64,000 nt of DNA, from contig JAPWDM010000013.1 of assembly GCA_035578155.1 (NCBI GenBank), forward strand, positions 8,147,527-8,211,526. Reading direction: 5' to 3'. The notes below the pieces were generated by a model, which was not told the DNA's origin, did not search any database, and saw only the letters and a list, made by a program, of their open reading frames with translations. Position numbers and translations under genes: made by a program. Positions 22,491-34,750 of the stretch are shown in pieces (positions within the stretch are counted from its first letter, which is position 1; every line of letters starts with the position of its first letter). Source of the DNA: Brachynemurus nebulosus. Taxonomy: Eukaryota > Arthropoda > Insecta > Neuroptera > Myrmeleontidae.

Positions 22491-24645
22491 ACCACTTTGA
22501 ATTTTTGATAGTTTATTTACATTTTTTCAAATTCTTATTACATTCGTCGATGCAAAATTTTGTATGTTCTAATAATGTTCATAGGAATTTTTTTATATTT
22601 TTCAAAAATTGATCTATTACTTTTCCTACCTTCGTTCTCGATTATTCCCTTCGTTTGGACAAATTTTATCCCGCGAAGATGACACTGAACCAGGTATTTC
22701 AAATTCTATTCTTCGTAGTAGGTCAAACAGAGAACAAGGCATCAGAAAGAATATCATAACTTTTATGAAACAAAATAATAAACAGAAATTCTTCTTCACA
22801 ATCAACTACGGATTCAACCATAGCAATCTTAATAACGTGTGCTGTAGAAAATCAAATGTGGAACCAATTAGATATATCCAAAGGGATTTTATTCTTGAAA
22901 AATGCAATTAAACAAAATATGTGTCACCATTGTTCAAATTTTGATTTCATATTTTGAAAAAAATTTTGTGTTCTTGAAAAGGATGCAGATGTTCTCAAAA
23001 GAACACAACCATTCTTTTACAAAAATTGTGATATATAATATTTTTTGTACTGTTTCTTTTTTTGCATTTGCAACCGCGAAATTAAAATTAGTTTTGCATG
23101 GTGAGTTGTCTGTACTATAGAAAATTATCAAAATGGCTTGTCTAATAAGAATCTGTTATTTTGTAAGTAGTTGTGTTTGTCATTAGGAGGTTTGTATGGA
23201 GAAGGCAAAGAAGGACTGGATCATACGGTTTATGCAAGGAGTGTTTGAGTTCAATAGAGTGGTAAGTGATAAAAAGAAATTGTGAAAGAAGAAAATTCAC
23301 TGGTTATTCAAAATTACAATCGTTGATACCACGGACGTCGGCCAGTCAGTAAACCATGCAGAGAGGGATAAGATGTAATTTTTGGCTCAAATACAACACG
23401 AATTTATGATAACGCCGTTCTACCCCCTCCACTAAACCAATTTGCTCCAAGCGTATGTAAAAGGTGCGCGCTTGTTACCTAGCACTTCTCTATCATAATA
23501 CCATAAACTACAATAACCGAAAGTTTCCGGCTAACCGTACATTCCAATTTTAATTCGTTTTAAATGCTGGAATAATTTAGAAGGAGTAAAACAAAATGTG
23601 ACGCTAAAAAATATTTGCATAATTTCGTTCCGAGTAAATTTTTGAATCGCTCCATTTGAATACTGCCGGGGGATAGACAGCTATTGAAGCTAAGCTGATA
23701 GATGTGTTACTCAGAAGGAGTAAAATGAAATATGATTATGAAAAACACGGAACTGGATTGGAGGTTGAACTTCTCCAAGCATTTTACTCACCAACTGAAA
23801 AAATTTGGCATTATTCGGAGTTTTTACTGTAAATACAATGTTTGCTTTTTAAGTTTTTTTTAAAAATAAAACTAGTTATAAAATTTTTCAAATTTTTATT
23901 TTTCAGAATTAGGGATACTAAAGAAATATTTCTTTTAGTGAAAAAATAAAGAGCTTAGATTTTTTCTGAAAACTTCTAAGGAGACACAGCCGACCTCTCC
24001 CTAGAACCCCTTTGATGACGTTTTTACTTGATTCTATGATTTCTTTGTAGAAGCAATATTAGAAATAAATTGATGATAAATTTTCCTTCAAGTTTTCCTA
24101 CAAAGCTACTGTTTTTTTTTTTACTGCTCTGTTCTCCTGAAAACGTCATTTTTTAGTACGTACTCCAAAAATTATCCTTATTTCTAAGACAACTTCAAAC
24201 ACAATTAATCAAAATTATAAAAATATTTGAATTAACATATTCGTAGTTGTACCTTTCTTGAAACCAAGTCGTAACGTCGGTTTCGTAGCTTTAAAGTTTA
24301 TATACGGTTTATACAGAGCAGCTGCTTTACTCGTCATAACGAATTTATTGATTTTCTTCTTTAGAAAAAAAAAAATTGTTTAATTTATTATTATTATTAT
24401 TATTTCCCTTTCGGTGAATATCACTGACATAAAAATATATGGAAATCAATCAATAGTTTTTGACAAGACGACACAGACGAGGGAAAAATTTATTTTAAAC
24501 TTTCTTTTTCCTCAATAATTTTATGAAAATCAACTTTTGTTGACTTTTTCCTAAACATGTTCCCTTTTTAACTTGTGATTTTTTTTTATTTAAAATTACG
24601 AAAGTTCCGAAGTTTTTAACAGAAGAAATGAATTTTTCGGTTCTT
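22491..24645. other. AT-rich stretch around the candidate exon
   Basis: Apart from the candidate exon at 23187-23261, I see no feature. The 100-codon frame at 22609-22911 contains no recognisable domain. The segment 23320-23530 is somewhat GC-richer. Confidence 0.4.
23187..23261 (+). other. Candidate internal coding exon (75 nt, phase 0), unrecognised
   Basis: The segment is preceded by TTGTGTTTGTCATTAG, a pyrimidine-rich stretch ending in an acceptor AG, and is followed by GTAAGT, the consensus donor. In between, all 25 codons of one frame are open, reading EVCMEKAKKDWIIRF then MQGVFEFNRV. The base composition (about 43% GC) is higher than its surroundings. I do not recognise the peptide, and an open 75-nt stretch between good splice sites can arise by chance in 64 kb. 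If real, the window is at least partly intronic on the plus strand. No partner exon was identified. Confidence 0.22.
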
Positions 24646-25569
24646 CACAGAGAAAAAATTCCAGTAAAAAATACTGAGCTGCCTCCGGTAAACGAGTCTT
24701 AAGTGACCAGTCCGTAGGAAATTATTAAGCAAAAATATAAAAAATGCGTTTCAAACATTATTTTTTACGATTCATCTGAAAATTTTTCCTGTACACCTTA
24801 AGAATTTTTCCTATACAGCTGCGTAAAATTCGATGGGCTATTAAAATTTCAAGTGGACACCGGGAAAATTTACTTCATTTTTTGTAAAATTATACTGGAC
24901 ATAGAATAATTTTTACTGAGTCGCTGTGTATTTCACTGCATACCAAGCGGCAAGCACGCAACCACCCAGAGCACCCGTGTTACACCAAAACACGACTTAC
25001 AGACGCAGCAACCGTTGGTTCGATCAGTTGCTCAATAGCCAATATAGTGACTGGATGTTTATAAAGTGTTTTTTTTTTTTTTTTTTTATAATAAATTATT
25101 ATTTATTGGACTTTCCATTTAAAACAAAAAATTGTTGTGTTTCATGAATTTTTGTTTAGTTTTTATTTTAATTTTTGTATGTTTTTTATATGTATTGATA
25201 TGTTAATTGAAACATGTTTTTATACAAATTATTGTAATGTGCTTATTGTTAAGAATTTATATATTTTTTTCCACAAATAATAAAAAACCACAAAAAATTT
25301 TTTCTATATTAATAATTTGATTTCAATGCTTACCCTTCTATCAATATCCTTTTAAACTATTTTAATTCAATTATTTATTAATAAATATAAAAAAAAACCT
25401 TATTTATAAATAATACGGTAATTTTTACTGAGCTATAGGGTAATTTAAAATTTTCACTATAAATTATCGTACTTTTTGTTTAGCCTGTCACTTATGTCCG
25501 CATTACCAGAGAGCTCAGTTATTTTTTACCAGAAATTTCAGTAAAAATTACTGTATTTTTTTCTCAGTG
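24646..25569. mobile_element. CACTGAG-ended TIR element, long copy
   Basis: The left end CACAGAGAAAAAATTCCAGT and the inverted right end CACTGAGAAAAAAATACAGT are related. Inside follow GAGCTGCC-type / CAGAGAGCTCAG words and, on the right, GCCTGTCACTTATGTCCGCA, which is shared with the short copy at 33510. The interior also has TTTTTCCTATACAGCT in common with that copy. At 924 bp with a large T/A-rich core, it has no coding capacity. Confidence 0.75.
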
Positions 25570-26037
25570 TTTGATTCAAACCGATATCGTAATATTCTGT
25601 TCCGAAAACGATATAAATTCTTAATCTTCAGTACAAAAAATTGGTCAAGTACAAATTGTACTTGTGCAAAGAGTGTATCGTACAATAAGTGGCTTCTAAA
25701 TATAGATTTATGTAGATGTAATTTTAACACAAGAAACTAAAAATTTAAAATAATTCATTTTGAAGTACTACTACAGATAGGTACTTTTTTACAAAATTCC
25801 TACAGAAGTGTTGAACAAATAAGATGATACTAATCTTATTTATTGTACACTTCTAAAAAATTATGCGTCACTGAAACGTTAGCGCGTAGAGCAAAGGGAT
25901 TAATCTTTTGCTTAAATATTTAATAAATAATTTATTATACTCTTAAAAAAATACTGGTAAATCTAAAAAGGTTGAAAAAATATAAAACATTTTTATTTTT
26001 TATTTATTTTTTGAGTCGTAAAACTCAGGTGTAATAA

Positions 26038-26880
26038 AAAATTCGCCAAGGGCGAGTTGGACACGCTTGCAGTAAAGGTTCCACAGTAGGTAATTATACT
26101 TTTTCACAACTTTCGGAATAAAATATACGACAGTTTAGTACATTCTATGCCAATCTCAATTTAACTTTCCCATAACTGTTAAAATAGCAAAGATACAAAT
26201 TTTGAAGTTCAGTATTTCACAAAGGAGGCCTAAAACTGAAAAGTGATGAAAAGAAATTCAACTTCATTTTAAAAAATCTTTCTAACGATACTTATCCCAT
26301 ACAATAGGATACGTGGAATTATTTCTGGAATTACTTGCGAAAAACAAAAATTTCCGGCATTTTTCAGCATTTTCTTTAACAATTTGGAAGGAGAAGAAAA
26401 GGGCAGGTATTTTCTAATACTGAAACATATCTCGATGTAAAATTTCATTTATTGGGGACCATTTTCTTAACGGTATATTATGTCTTGAATTTTCGAAAAT
26501 TTGTTTTCCGATATCTCAGAAAGTTATCGACACAACTTAGCAGCAATAATTTTAATTGAATGATTTTAACAAGTGCTAGTAATTGAAATTTTTTCCGAAT
26601 ACTTGGATTAACAGTTTGAAAATTAGGGGGGAGAGAATGTACCCCAAAGAATAGTTAAAGGAACCTTAACTTCTTTTTACGAGCCCTTTCTAACGATATT
26701 CTATACGATGTGGTTGTGGTACGTGAAAAAATTTCATCACCACATTTCAAAACAGGAAAGAACTAATTGGGCGGGGGGGGGGCGGTATAGGTGAAGCTGA
26801 CGGACAGATAGACAAGCATGAGAAAATTATAAGGGTTTCGTGATATTTTCTTCGGAGCCCGAAAAAATTGAAATTTTGTA
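26038..26880 (+). repeat. Decayed interspersed repeat (GCGAGTTGGACACGC ... GGACAGATAGACAAGC)
   Basis: It begins near GCCAAGGGCGAGTTGGACAC, then AAAGGTTCCACAGTA, and ends near ACGGACAGATAGACAAGC and AAGGGTTTCGTGATATTTTC. The start, a GAGT-ACTC motif followed by AAGGGTTCC, is echoed at about 56260-56295 (GTGCGAGTATAACTCACACA then AAGGGTTCCGGATACTG). I recall similar flanks from widespread insect repeats but cannot name the family. An 11-nt G run lies at about 26770. Confidence 0.5.
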
Positions 26881-27175
26881 GATTAAAACACACTAAAAGT
26901 TCAACAAAGACGCCCAAAAATCATTGTCTTTCTTCTTTAGGCTATATTTAGCATGTTGGAGAAATGCAAAAAATGAAATAAACATTAAAAATGTTTAGTA
27001 CACAACATCTAAATGTGCATTCTATAAAATTTTGAATAGCACAAGTTCTTAAATACTATAACAAATGTATCCATACACATTATGTAAAGTTTGCAACAAA
27101 AAAGTACAAAAGCGAAAAAAAGGAGGTTGGAATTCATTGAATGTTTGTAACTCGTAAGTCAGGATTGTTCCAGAT

Positions 27176-27500
27176 GTCCGAATCCGTATCCGCATAGACG
27201 GAATATATGTATTAATTCCTTATGCGAATGCGGATATTTATGAATTGCAACATGAACCGATTTTCGAAATGTTGGATCAGAGGCTCCTTCTGTTCTCTTT
27301 TTTTAAGTCACATGGTGTCAAAATTTAAACTGATCTTCACCTTTCTCATTTATCTCATTTACCTGCCGTTCTACGAGTGGTTCTCGAAAAAAGGACAAAA
27401 ACTCTATGATTATTTTTTTTTAAAATCTGCTTCCGCGTCCGCATTTGCAGATGCTGCTCTAAAAAAATCCGCGGCCGCATTCGCATCTGCAACTATCTTA
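27176..27500 (-). repeat. GCGGAT hexamer-rich repeat, copy 2
   Basis: ATCCGTATCCGCAT at the left, GCGAATGCGGATATT further in, and TCCGCATTTGCAGATGCTGC with CCGCGGCCGCATTCGCATC at the right resemble the copy at 16489 in reverse orientation. The hexamer parts again surround a non-repetitive core. This is the same plan as the TCTTGG-hexamer hAT family, although no hAT TSD could be shown. The 99-codon frame here ends in an Ala/Ser-rich string produced by the hexamer. Confidence 0.6.
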
Positions 27501-28265
27501 CCAACCTTGCCTGTTTTGTAACGTATGAAGCACATAAACTGCTCTTTTTTTCACCATACACCGATTTTTTTCTAAAGCCGAAAACTTTAAAGATAAAATA
27601 TATCACATATAAAAATATAAATGTATACACATATATAAAAATAAATTGAGATTTGAAACGCACTAAAATTATTCGTCACGCCAAAATATTTATAAAATGT
27701 TTCATATATTTTATATTATGCACTGTACCACTTGTATCGGGTGTTCTAAAATTTCCGAAAATGTTGCAAAATAAATAAGGTAGTTACTGGAAATAGTATC
27801 GAAAAACAATCGAATAGTTAAGATGGTTGACGCGTTAAAGTTTAAATGACTACTAAATTCTGAAAAAGTTTACCAATTATTGCTGTAAGTTAATAAAACT
27901 AGCTTTAGTAAAAACTTTTTTCTTCTTTTTCTTCAATTTTTGAAGGAAAAACTACTAAAAATTAAATATAAATAACTTTACCTTCATTATATTATTACCT
28001 ATCAATTAATTTCTGTCCTTGCCAGACTACTAAAATTCAACGAATCTATAAAAATTAAAATAAATTTTAAAACTGAAACAATAGAAATTAAACACAAACT
28101 TCCGACAAATCTTGAATTCGATTTGAAAATAATTTATTGTTATTTGACATTTCCGTTGTTGGCTTCACACGTTCATCCATAACTACGACTCGTTAAATAA
28201 AAAGTTTGGTTGTCTTAAGGCATAGTCACATTTTTTTTATTTCATAGATTCGAGCGTTACTTTAT

Positions 28266-28383
28266 GGTATTCCATTTTAAAATAATTTTTAAATGTCTGT
28301 GACATGTATCGGCCCATACAGCCATTAACGAACAGTGCCGAAACGTGTCACAGAAATTTAAAAATTTTAAATAAAGTGGTACC
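28266..28383. repeat. Hairpin-forming repeat (TCTGTGACA arms)
   Basis: TAATTTTTAAATGTCTGTGAC near 28290 pairs with GTGTCACAGAAATTTAAAAAT near 28345, and GTATCGGC pairs with GCCGAAAC around a loop of about 25 nt. GGTATTCCA and GTGGTACC mark the outer borders. Probably a small decayed MITE. Confidence 0.5.
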
Positions 28384-29842
28384 TATTAGTAAAGTAAAAA
28401 TTGTCTTTTTATTTCACATTTTTTTCTTTATGAATTAAAATCGTGTCTACTTTTGAAACACCTTGTTCAAATTGTACTGTATGAATCTTGAAAATATGAC
28501 GTATTGTACCTAATTCAATTTATCTTTTAGTACAGAACGACACAATAAGATTGTAAAGACCCACATGGTCGCACATTAGTCGCGGTATTTAGTTAAATCT
28601 TTTGTACACAATTTATACTATATAACAGGGCATTATATTATGTTCCGGAATCAATGTACAAAACATGTTATTTTATGTTTCTAAAAGGTACAAACATTTA
28701 TGTTAATATTACATGTGTATAAGGACTTAACAACAGTATATTGGATTGAGCCTTAGTAACGGTCTGATATCATTAAATTAGACTATGTGTAAAAAAAGAT
28801 TTGATCATAATAAAAAAAAAGATTAATTAGTCTTTACGGATTGAATTGATTTAGTAGATTTATTTTTTGTTAAATTGACAACTTTGACAATAATTCTATT
28901 GTCTACTTTCAATGATAAACACGATCGCACTACGGATTTCCCGCTCTTTTCCATGGTGTAAAAAAAATTCGAAAATTTTTTGCAAAAACTCATTTTCATT
29001 GAAGTTTTGAGCTTCAGTCGGGTCTAGAGGTCGTGTCGTGTCAAATTTTAGAACTAGAGAATGTCCTGTCCGAGAGTTATCCTGCGGACATTTATAGTGA
29101 ATGATATTTTCGGTTTCTAGGGACCTCAAAAAAATTTTTTATCGTAGTTCCGGATTCAAGTCTTACAATGACAGTGATTGTAATACCTGGATTTTCCATT
29201 AGGAAGTTCGATAAAAACCTAAGGAATTTGAAAAATTAAAATATTTTTGGAAATAGAAAATTTCAAATTAATTATTTAAAACCTTGTAATAAACATTAAC
29301 AGAAATTTTGTTGCAGTAGTTAATTGATTAACTAACCAAGAAATTTTAGAGTGCATCTGGCATAATTTATTGTGTTGTAGAATAATACCTATTTACCAAT
29401 ATTTTTTATCCAAAATTTCCAAAATTTCTTATAAAAATTGTTATACTCTTTTTCTTCTGGTATAATCTTTCAATTTTTAGTAATATTACCTATACTAATT
29501 TTTTTCTCCAAGTAAAACTATGTTTCTTCCCGTATATATTACCAAATCTTTTATATCAGAGAAGTACTGAGTTAATTACATAAATTGTTCAAATATTCAA
29601 CTTTTATTTTTAGGCTACTTCTAGATTACATACATTCCAAATACATACTCAATTTAATAAAGAAATTTAACTCATTAATAATTTAATAATTCATTTACTC
29701 TTCAAATTTCAAACAATTAAAATTTACATAGCTACAACAAACCAAACAACATGAACAACTGCATACAAAAACATTCACGCATACCTAATAATAATAATGC
29801 CGTGTTTATTAAATATCTCATAATTACATTTACTTATGTAAT

Positions 29843-30008
29843 GGCTGATTCACACTGAATAGACAAAACAAAACAGAAACAATTAATTAAAGATATGTGA
29901 AATAATAGACAAAAAAAAAACTATAGTATAATTAAACAAACGAATTATAAACATGTTGCTATTTTGTTTCTTTTTTTTTTAGGAATAATTAGTGTGTGAA
30001 ACAGGCAC
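29843..30008. repeat. Possible MITE with TTCACAC ends
   Basis: GGCTGATTCACACTGAAT at the left is partly mirrored by AGTGTGTGAAACAGGC at the right. The interior is A/T-rich with AACAAAACAGAAAC / TTTTGTTTCTTT pairing. The termini are imperfect and no TSD was seen. Confidence 0.4.
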
Positions 30009-30266
30009 TAGTTATTATAACTGCATTCAAAAACAGATAATTAATGACGTATTGTGTTTTTTAACATTGTTTAATAATTGTTTCATTTGAGTGAAGTAAA
30101 AATAAAACTAAAAAATTCAAACAAGACATTATGCAAACGAATGATGATTTATGATTGTCTAAGTTGTTGGTTATTATTATTATTATTATTTCATTTTTGT
30201 CACATCCTAGTCTTTTGTATTAATTCAATAAATTTTAATATGATAATTAGTAATTAATAAATCTTA

Positions 30267-30422
30267 AGCAGCTTCCACATTCTCGCCGAGGCTGGACGAG
30301 TCGAGAATGTAGAGGGTCATTTCGTTGTGCTTCGCGGTTGGTGTTTCAATGCTATTCTTATGCCTCGGCCAACCTCGCGAGGAACTACTTCGTCCAACTT
30401 CGGCGAGAATGTGGAAGCTGCT
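30267..30422. mobile_element. Palindromic miniature element with TTA duplication
   Basis: Left end AGCAGCTTCCACATTCTCG and right end CGAGAATGTGGAAGCTGCT are perfect inverted repeats of about 23 bp (including the following CCGA/TCGG). TTA lies immediately outside both (30264-30266 and 30423-30425). The 156-bp element can fold almost entirely into a hairpin. The TTA duplication and the CACATTCTCGCC motif suggest a Harbinger-type MITE. Confidence 0.85.
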
Positions 30423-30425
30423 TTA

Positions 30426-32460
30426 ATTTAAATTATTATAAACTGGTTTCAACAGTAGAATGTTAATCAACTTACAGTAAATAAGTTCTCTGACCGTCGT
30501 AGGATTGATAACATTTTCACATTTTAGTGAACTCTTTAGTGTAAAAAATGCCAAAATTCCTATTTATTATAGTATTTGGGGCCGGATTAATTAGTAGATA
30601 AAAAAAACAATTGTCTGGGAATCGAAATATAAGAAAGAGGAAATAAAAATTATAAGACTAAGAAATGAAAAAATACCTCCAAAGTCACCAATTACTTGCT
30701 GGACTCATCTCTTGGAGTAGTCCAAAACAAGTCCGGGCTGGGTAACTCTCAATGGAACTGATCGGGTGTATTTCCCGTTTTTGGTTATGATTAATGTTCT
30801 GTATACATTACTTTAAATTGGGGCCCAATTTATTTTTTTTTTATCTAAGACCGATTTTAGAGTTAACCCCGGTACGGATAGTGCGAAAGCTGAAATGTAG
30901 TAATTTTGCAAATATTAAAAAAAATTGATTAAGACACGATTTTGGGTTTCGTGGTCCTACAATTTGAAAACGGATTCAATAGGCTTTAATATACTACGCC
31001 GAACAGAAAATATATAATAAATTTTTTCCATATTTTGCCCAGTTTTCGCCCAATTAATTTTCACGGTCATAAAAGCCGAATATTGTTAATTTTCGAGTAA
31101 TTTCGACTTTTTCAAGCATATTTTCATTTTGGGGGTATGAAAATGAAATCTTCTCGAGAAAATCAAATATCTCGAAAACTAAGAGAATTTTGTTCCACAC
31201 ACCAAAAACTATAGGGGCCCACTTTCAAATTTTGTGATTATAGAAGCTAAAGTCGTGATTGATGGAAGAATATAAAAATTAAATTGAGAAAAAATATGTT
31301 CCTTGAGTTTTGCACGCTCATTTCCTTTTAGCTCTCGCTCCGTTAAAAATTGTAGGTACCCCATCCCTCAAAACCAGGACAACGTCATTTCAAAAAAAAA
31401 CAAAATTGCTCCAATTGAATTGTTTTCACATTTTTATATAAAAAAAAAATATTTTTGAAAAAAAAAATTTTATAAATGAAATTATTTTTTTATAATGAAT
31501 ACAAAAAAAAATCTACACAGGTTTCCCTTACGTCCGTCCCCTCTTCATCGGTAGCTACCTATTCTTCCTCCAGTTTCCAGTTCATACTTTGTTCACTTAC
31601 ATTGTTCACAATTAAATCCATTGAGAATAATGTTCCATGTTGATTTGAAAATGAATTTTCTTTTATTATGTTTTTCTTTTTATTAATTTAAATACATCTA
31701 TAGAGAGGAGACACGACGGTACGGTGTGTAGAATTTAGGGTACGGGGTGTGTAGCGGAGTACGGGGGTACGGGAGAATGAGATGTCAGGCCGGAATATTT
31801 TTTTTAAATAAATGATTTTTCATTTCAATAATGCTCGTGCATTGTTGTCGCGAGATAGACGGCAGGCGGGTGTGGATGCAGTGTTGCCATTGTAACTTTT
31901 CAAATTTTTTTTAAGTTGGTATTGAAATTGTTTTCCATTGAATTTTCCTTCATCAGTGTTTTTTTTTTATTTAAGGCGTAATTAATGAGAAGCCAAAAAA
32001 ATTGCTTTTGTTGTTTTTCATATGTTTCATTCACTTAAGTTACCATTCTTAAAGTACCTACGTAATTTAAAGTATTAAACATTTTTTGGAATTGGGTCAT
32101 CATATTATGTCAAGGTAGAAAATGAATAAATTTAAATTTAAATTGGGGCTATCAGGGTTTCGTGTTTTGAAACTACATCTTCAGGTGCAATAAGTGATCA
32201 AAAAAATGTATAAAAAGATATTAGAAAATATTGTAAAACAAAAATTAACTTTTTTTAATTTTAAAAAATTTGAGTGATTATTGAAAATAAGTTGTCACAA
32301 TATTTTGAGTATTTGAAGTGAAAATAGGTATTATTTTGTTTTAGTATAGAAAAAATTTTCAAAATCCGGTGGTAAAAATTTAATACTGATTAGAATTATT
32401 TTCATTTTCTAATGCCCATCAAAATTCAAGTATTTAATTAGTACATTCCATAAAAATATA
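30426..32460. other. AT-rich non-coding stretch
   Basis: Nothing recognisable. There are scraps with transposon-like words (GGGGCCGGATTAATTAG near 30579) and a G-rich, TACGG-repetitive patch at 31700-31790. Confidence 0.45.
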
Positions 32461-33077
32461 AATTGAAGAGGTGGATTCCAAAACGCGCTAAGTCACTTTT
32501 TGCAATTTTTCAGGAAATGTAAAAAACAATCTACATAGGTAGGCAAATGTAGTAATCTGTTTAAATTATTTTCAAGTTCTTAGATAATAATTATTATTGA
32601 TGTTATTGATTTGTTCCTATTTATACATATAATTTTTAAAAAATTATATTGAAAAAAAAACCTTTAAAAAGTTGGGTTGAGTTGGTTAAAATAAACCTAG
32701 TTTGTATAAATACAGATATATTTTATTCAAGAAACATTTTAAACAGTGCATTATTTAGCTATTTCATGTGTTTGACATAACAGAAAATCTGTCTACAAGC
32801 AAATTTGGAAAAAAATACCAACTATTATTGGAAAAAAAATTCAATGGGTTTACGAGTAAATTTGACTTAGAGCGTTTTGAAATAAAACTGTCACTGACTT
32901 AGCGCTTTTTTGGAAAACATTCCATTTTTCATCATTCGTTTTACAGTAGACTAAGCTCATTTTGAAGGGTGGCACTACGAAAATCGTGTAGAGTTGGACT
33001 TGAACATTCTGCATCAACTAAAATCTCACATTAGACAAAAAGTGACTTAGCGCCTTTTGGAATCCACCTCTTCAATT
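32461..33077. mobile_element. TIR element with repeated ACTTAGCGC motif
   Basis: AATTGAAGAGGTGGATTCCA at the left is mirrored by TGGAATCCACCTCTTCAATT at the right, and the match continues through GCGCTAAGTCACTTTTTG, about 40 bp in all with one or two differences. The motif ACTTAGCGC/GCGCTAAGT recurs at least once more inside (near 32899). The 617-bp element has no coding capacity. Confidence 0.88.
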
Positions 33078-33509
33078 ATTGTATCATTCAGCTTCTTTAT
33101 ATAATTATGTATGTATTGAAATTTTTGTAATATTATAAAAATAAAATAATATGTAGGTATATTTAAAAATATCTCTGTCTGTAAACTGTCCCTTTTATTC
33201 TTGTTTAGAAAAGCAACTTCTAGGGAAATTGTGAGGTTTTGAGCGTTTTGAGTTATGTATATTCTATGAAATAAAAAGAAAAGATGCTGCACCAAGTGCC
33301 ATAAGAATTTTTTTTTTACTTTTACCGTGAAGAAAGGTTAGAACCGACTTTTCCGACGAAGGAAATGGTTGAAAAATTTCATTGATCATTTTCATTGCAG
33401 GTAAAAACAGCAAATATGAAATAAAAGATTTTAAAGTTGATAAATTTAATTGATTTCAAAGTCATAGTAACAAAATATTAAATAATAATATGAATTATGC
33501 AAACTTATT

Positions 33510-33697
33510 CACTGAGAAAAAATTACGGTAATTTTTACGGAGCTTTCTGCTAAGAATTTTTTCTCTCTTTCTCTAAGAATTTTTCCTATACAGCTCCGTA
33601 ATTTTTCCTATACAGCTCCGTTATTTTCCCGTTGCCTGTCACTTATGCCCGCATTACCAGAAAGCTCCGTAAAAATTACCGTAATTTTTTCTCAATG
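33510..33697. mobile_element. CACTGAG-ended TIR element, short copy
   Basis: CACTGAGAAAAAATTACGGT is mirrored by ACCGTAATTTTTTCTCAATG, and the inverted match continues through AATTTTTACGGAGCTTTCTG, about 40 bp. The interior holds two tandem copies of TTTTTCCTATACAGCTCCGT. This is a 188-bp deletion relative of 24646-25569. Confidence 0.85.
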
Positions 33698-34436
33698 TTC
33701 TATTCGTTAAATTGTCTTACATGACTCATAAACTAATTTACATCATAGCTCGAAAACTAAAGTAGCTCTCAAGTTTCTTGCGCTATCGCAGTCGATTGTG
33801 CCCCCAGCGATAATCAAAGTCAGTATAGTTGAACCGTAATAAAAATGGCCACTCTCAAAAAACTCACCTATATTTGTATAATATTTTTTTGGATGTCTTA
33901 CGGAATATTAAAAATTGATATAGTTTTTTTCTTTTTTTTTTATTAATAATATTAAAACAACTCCATTCTGATTGGTCGTTCAAACGCGATATGAACTTCC
34001 TTAATTAAATAAAAAACACATTTAACAACCCATTTACAAATATGTTTAATTTTATCAGATACTTTGTACTTGTAAATACGTTCCGTCCACACTACAACAA
34101 CAGAGCAGACCGTACCAGTTGTCATTTGTACTCGAATGAAACATTTTAAAATAATTTTTTGCAGGTGAACAAGACGGTAAGAGTGAAATAAGTTTTACTA
34201 TCAGATGACATTTTTTAACATTAACATTTGTTTGTTTGGTTTTTTTTTTCGTAATGTCCACTCAGTTTTACTCAGTCCAAGTGACTCGGTTAGTGTTTTT
34301 TCATTGGCTCGTTATAACATCCATTAACAAATGAATGTGACAAAATATTAGTATTATAGTTTAATGGCGTCCAAAAATAGTTTAACCGATCAAAATTGTC
34401 ACTTACGTAAAAATATTCGAAGACTACAATATTTTA

Positions 34437-34750
34437 TTTACGAGTAAAGGTTCCAAGAGCGGACCCTTCGATTTTGGTGAAAATTAGTACACTGTAATGT
34501 AATAAAAAATGAGTCACACCAATTTTTTTTTATTCTCAAAAAACGGATTGGAAGATTAAAGCCCGATAAAATTTTTCAAATAATTCGAAAACGGTGATTT
34601 ATCGAAGCAAAGGTATCAATTTTGTTTTTGGCGTTGATTCTGTAAGCAGTGGATTAAAAAGAAAAACAAATATTAAAATCTTGTTTATAGAATTCGAATC
34701 TATATCAAAAAATCTGGGTTAGCTGGGCTATTATAGGTAAAGCCCGGTGT
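34437..34750 (+). repeat. Diverged single arm of the 47.8-kb foldback family
   Basis: CGAGTAAAGGTTCCAAGAGC with GGACCCTTCGATTTTGGTGA at the start parallels ACAAGTAAAGGTCCCGAGGC with GGACCTATCGATTTCGATGA at 47759. The same order of landmarks follows: TTTTTTTTATTC, AAAAACGG(A/T)TTG, TCGAAAACGGT, AATCTATATCAAAAAATCT. The level of divergence is much higher than between the foldback's own arms. It shows that the family also exists as non-palindromic copies. Confidence 0.7.

Noticed and set aside
22609..22911. 100-codon plus-strand frame
   Set aside because: Composition and sequence show no recognisable protein features. It may be chance.
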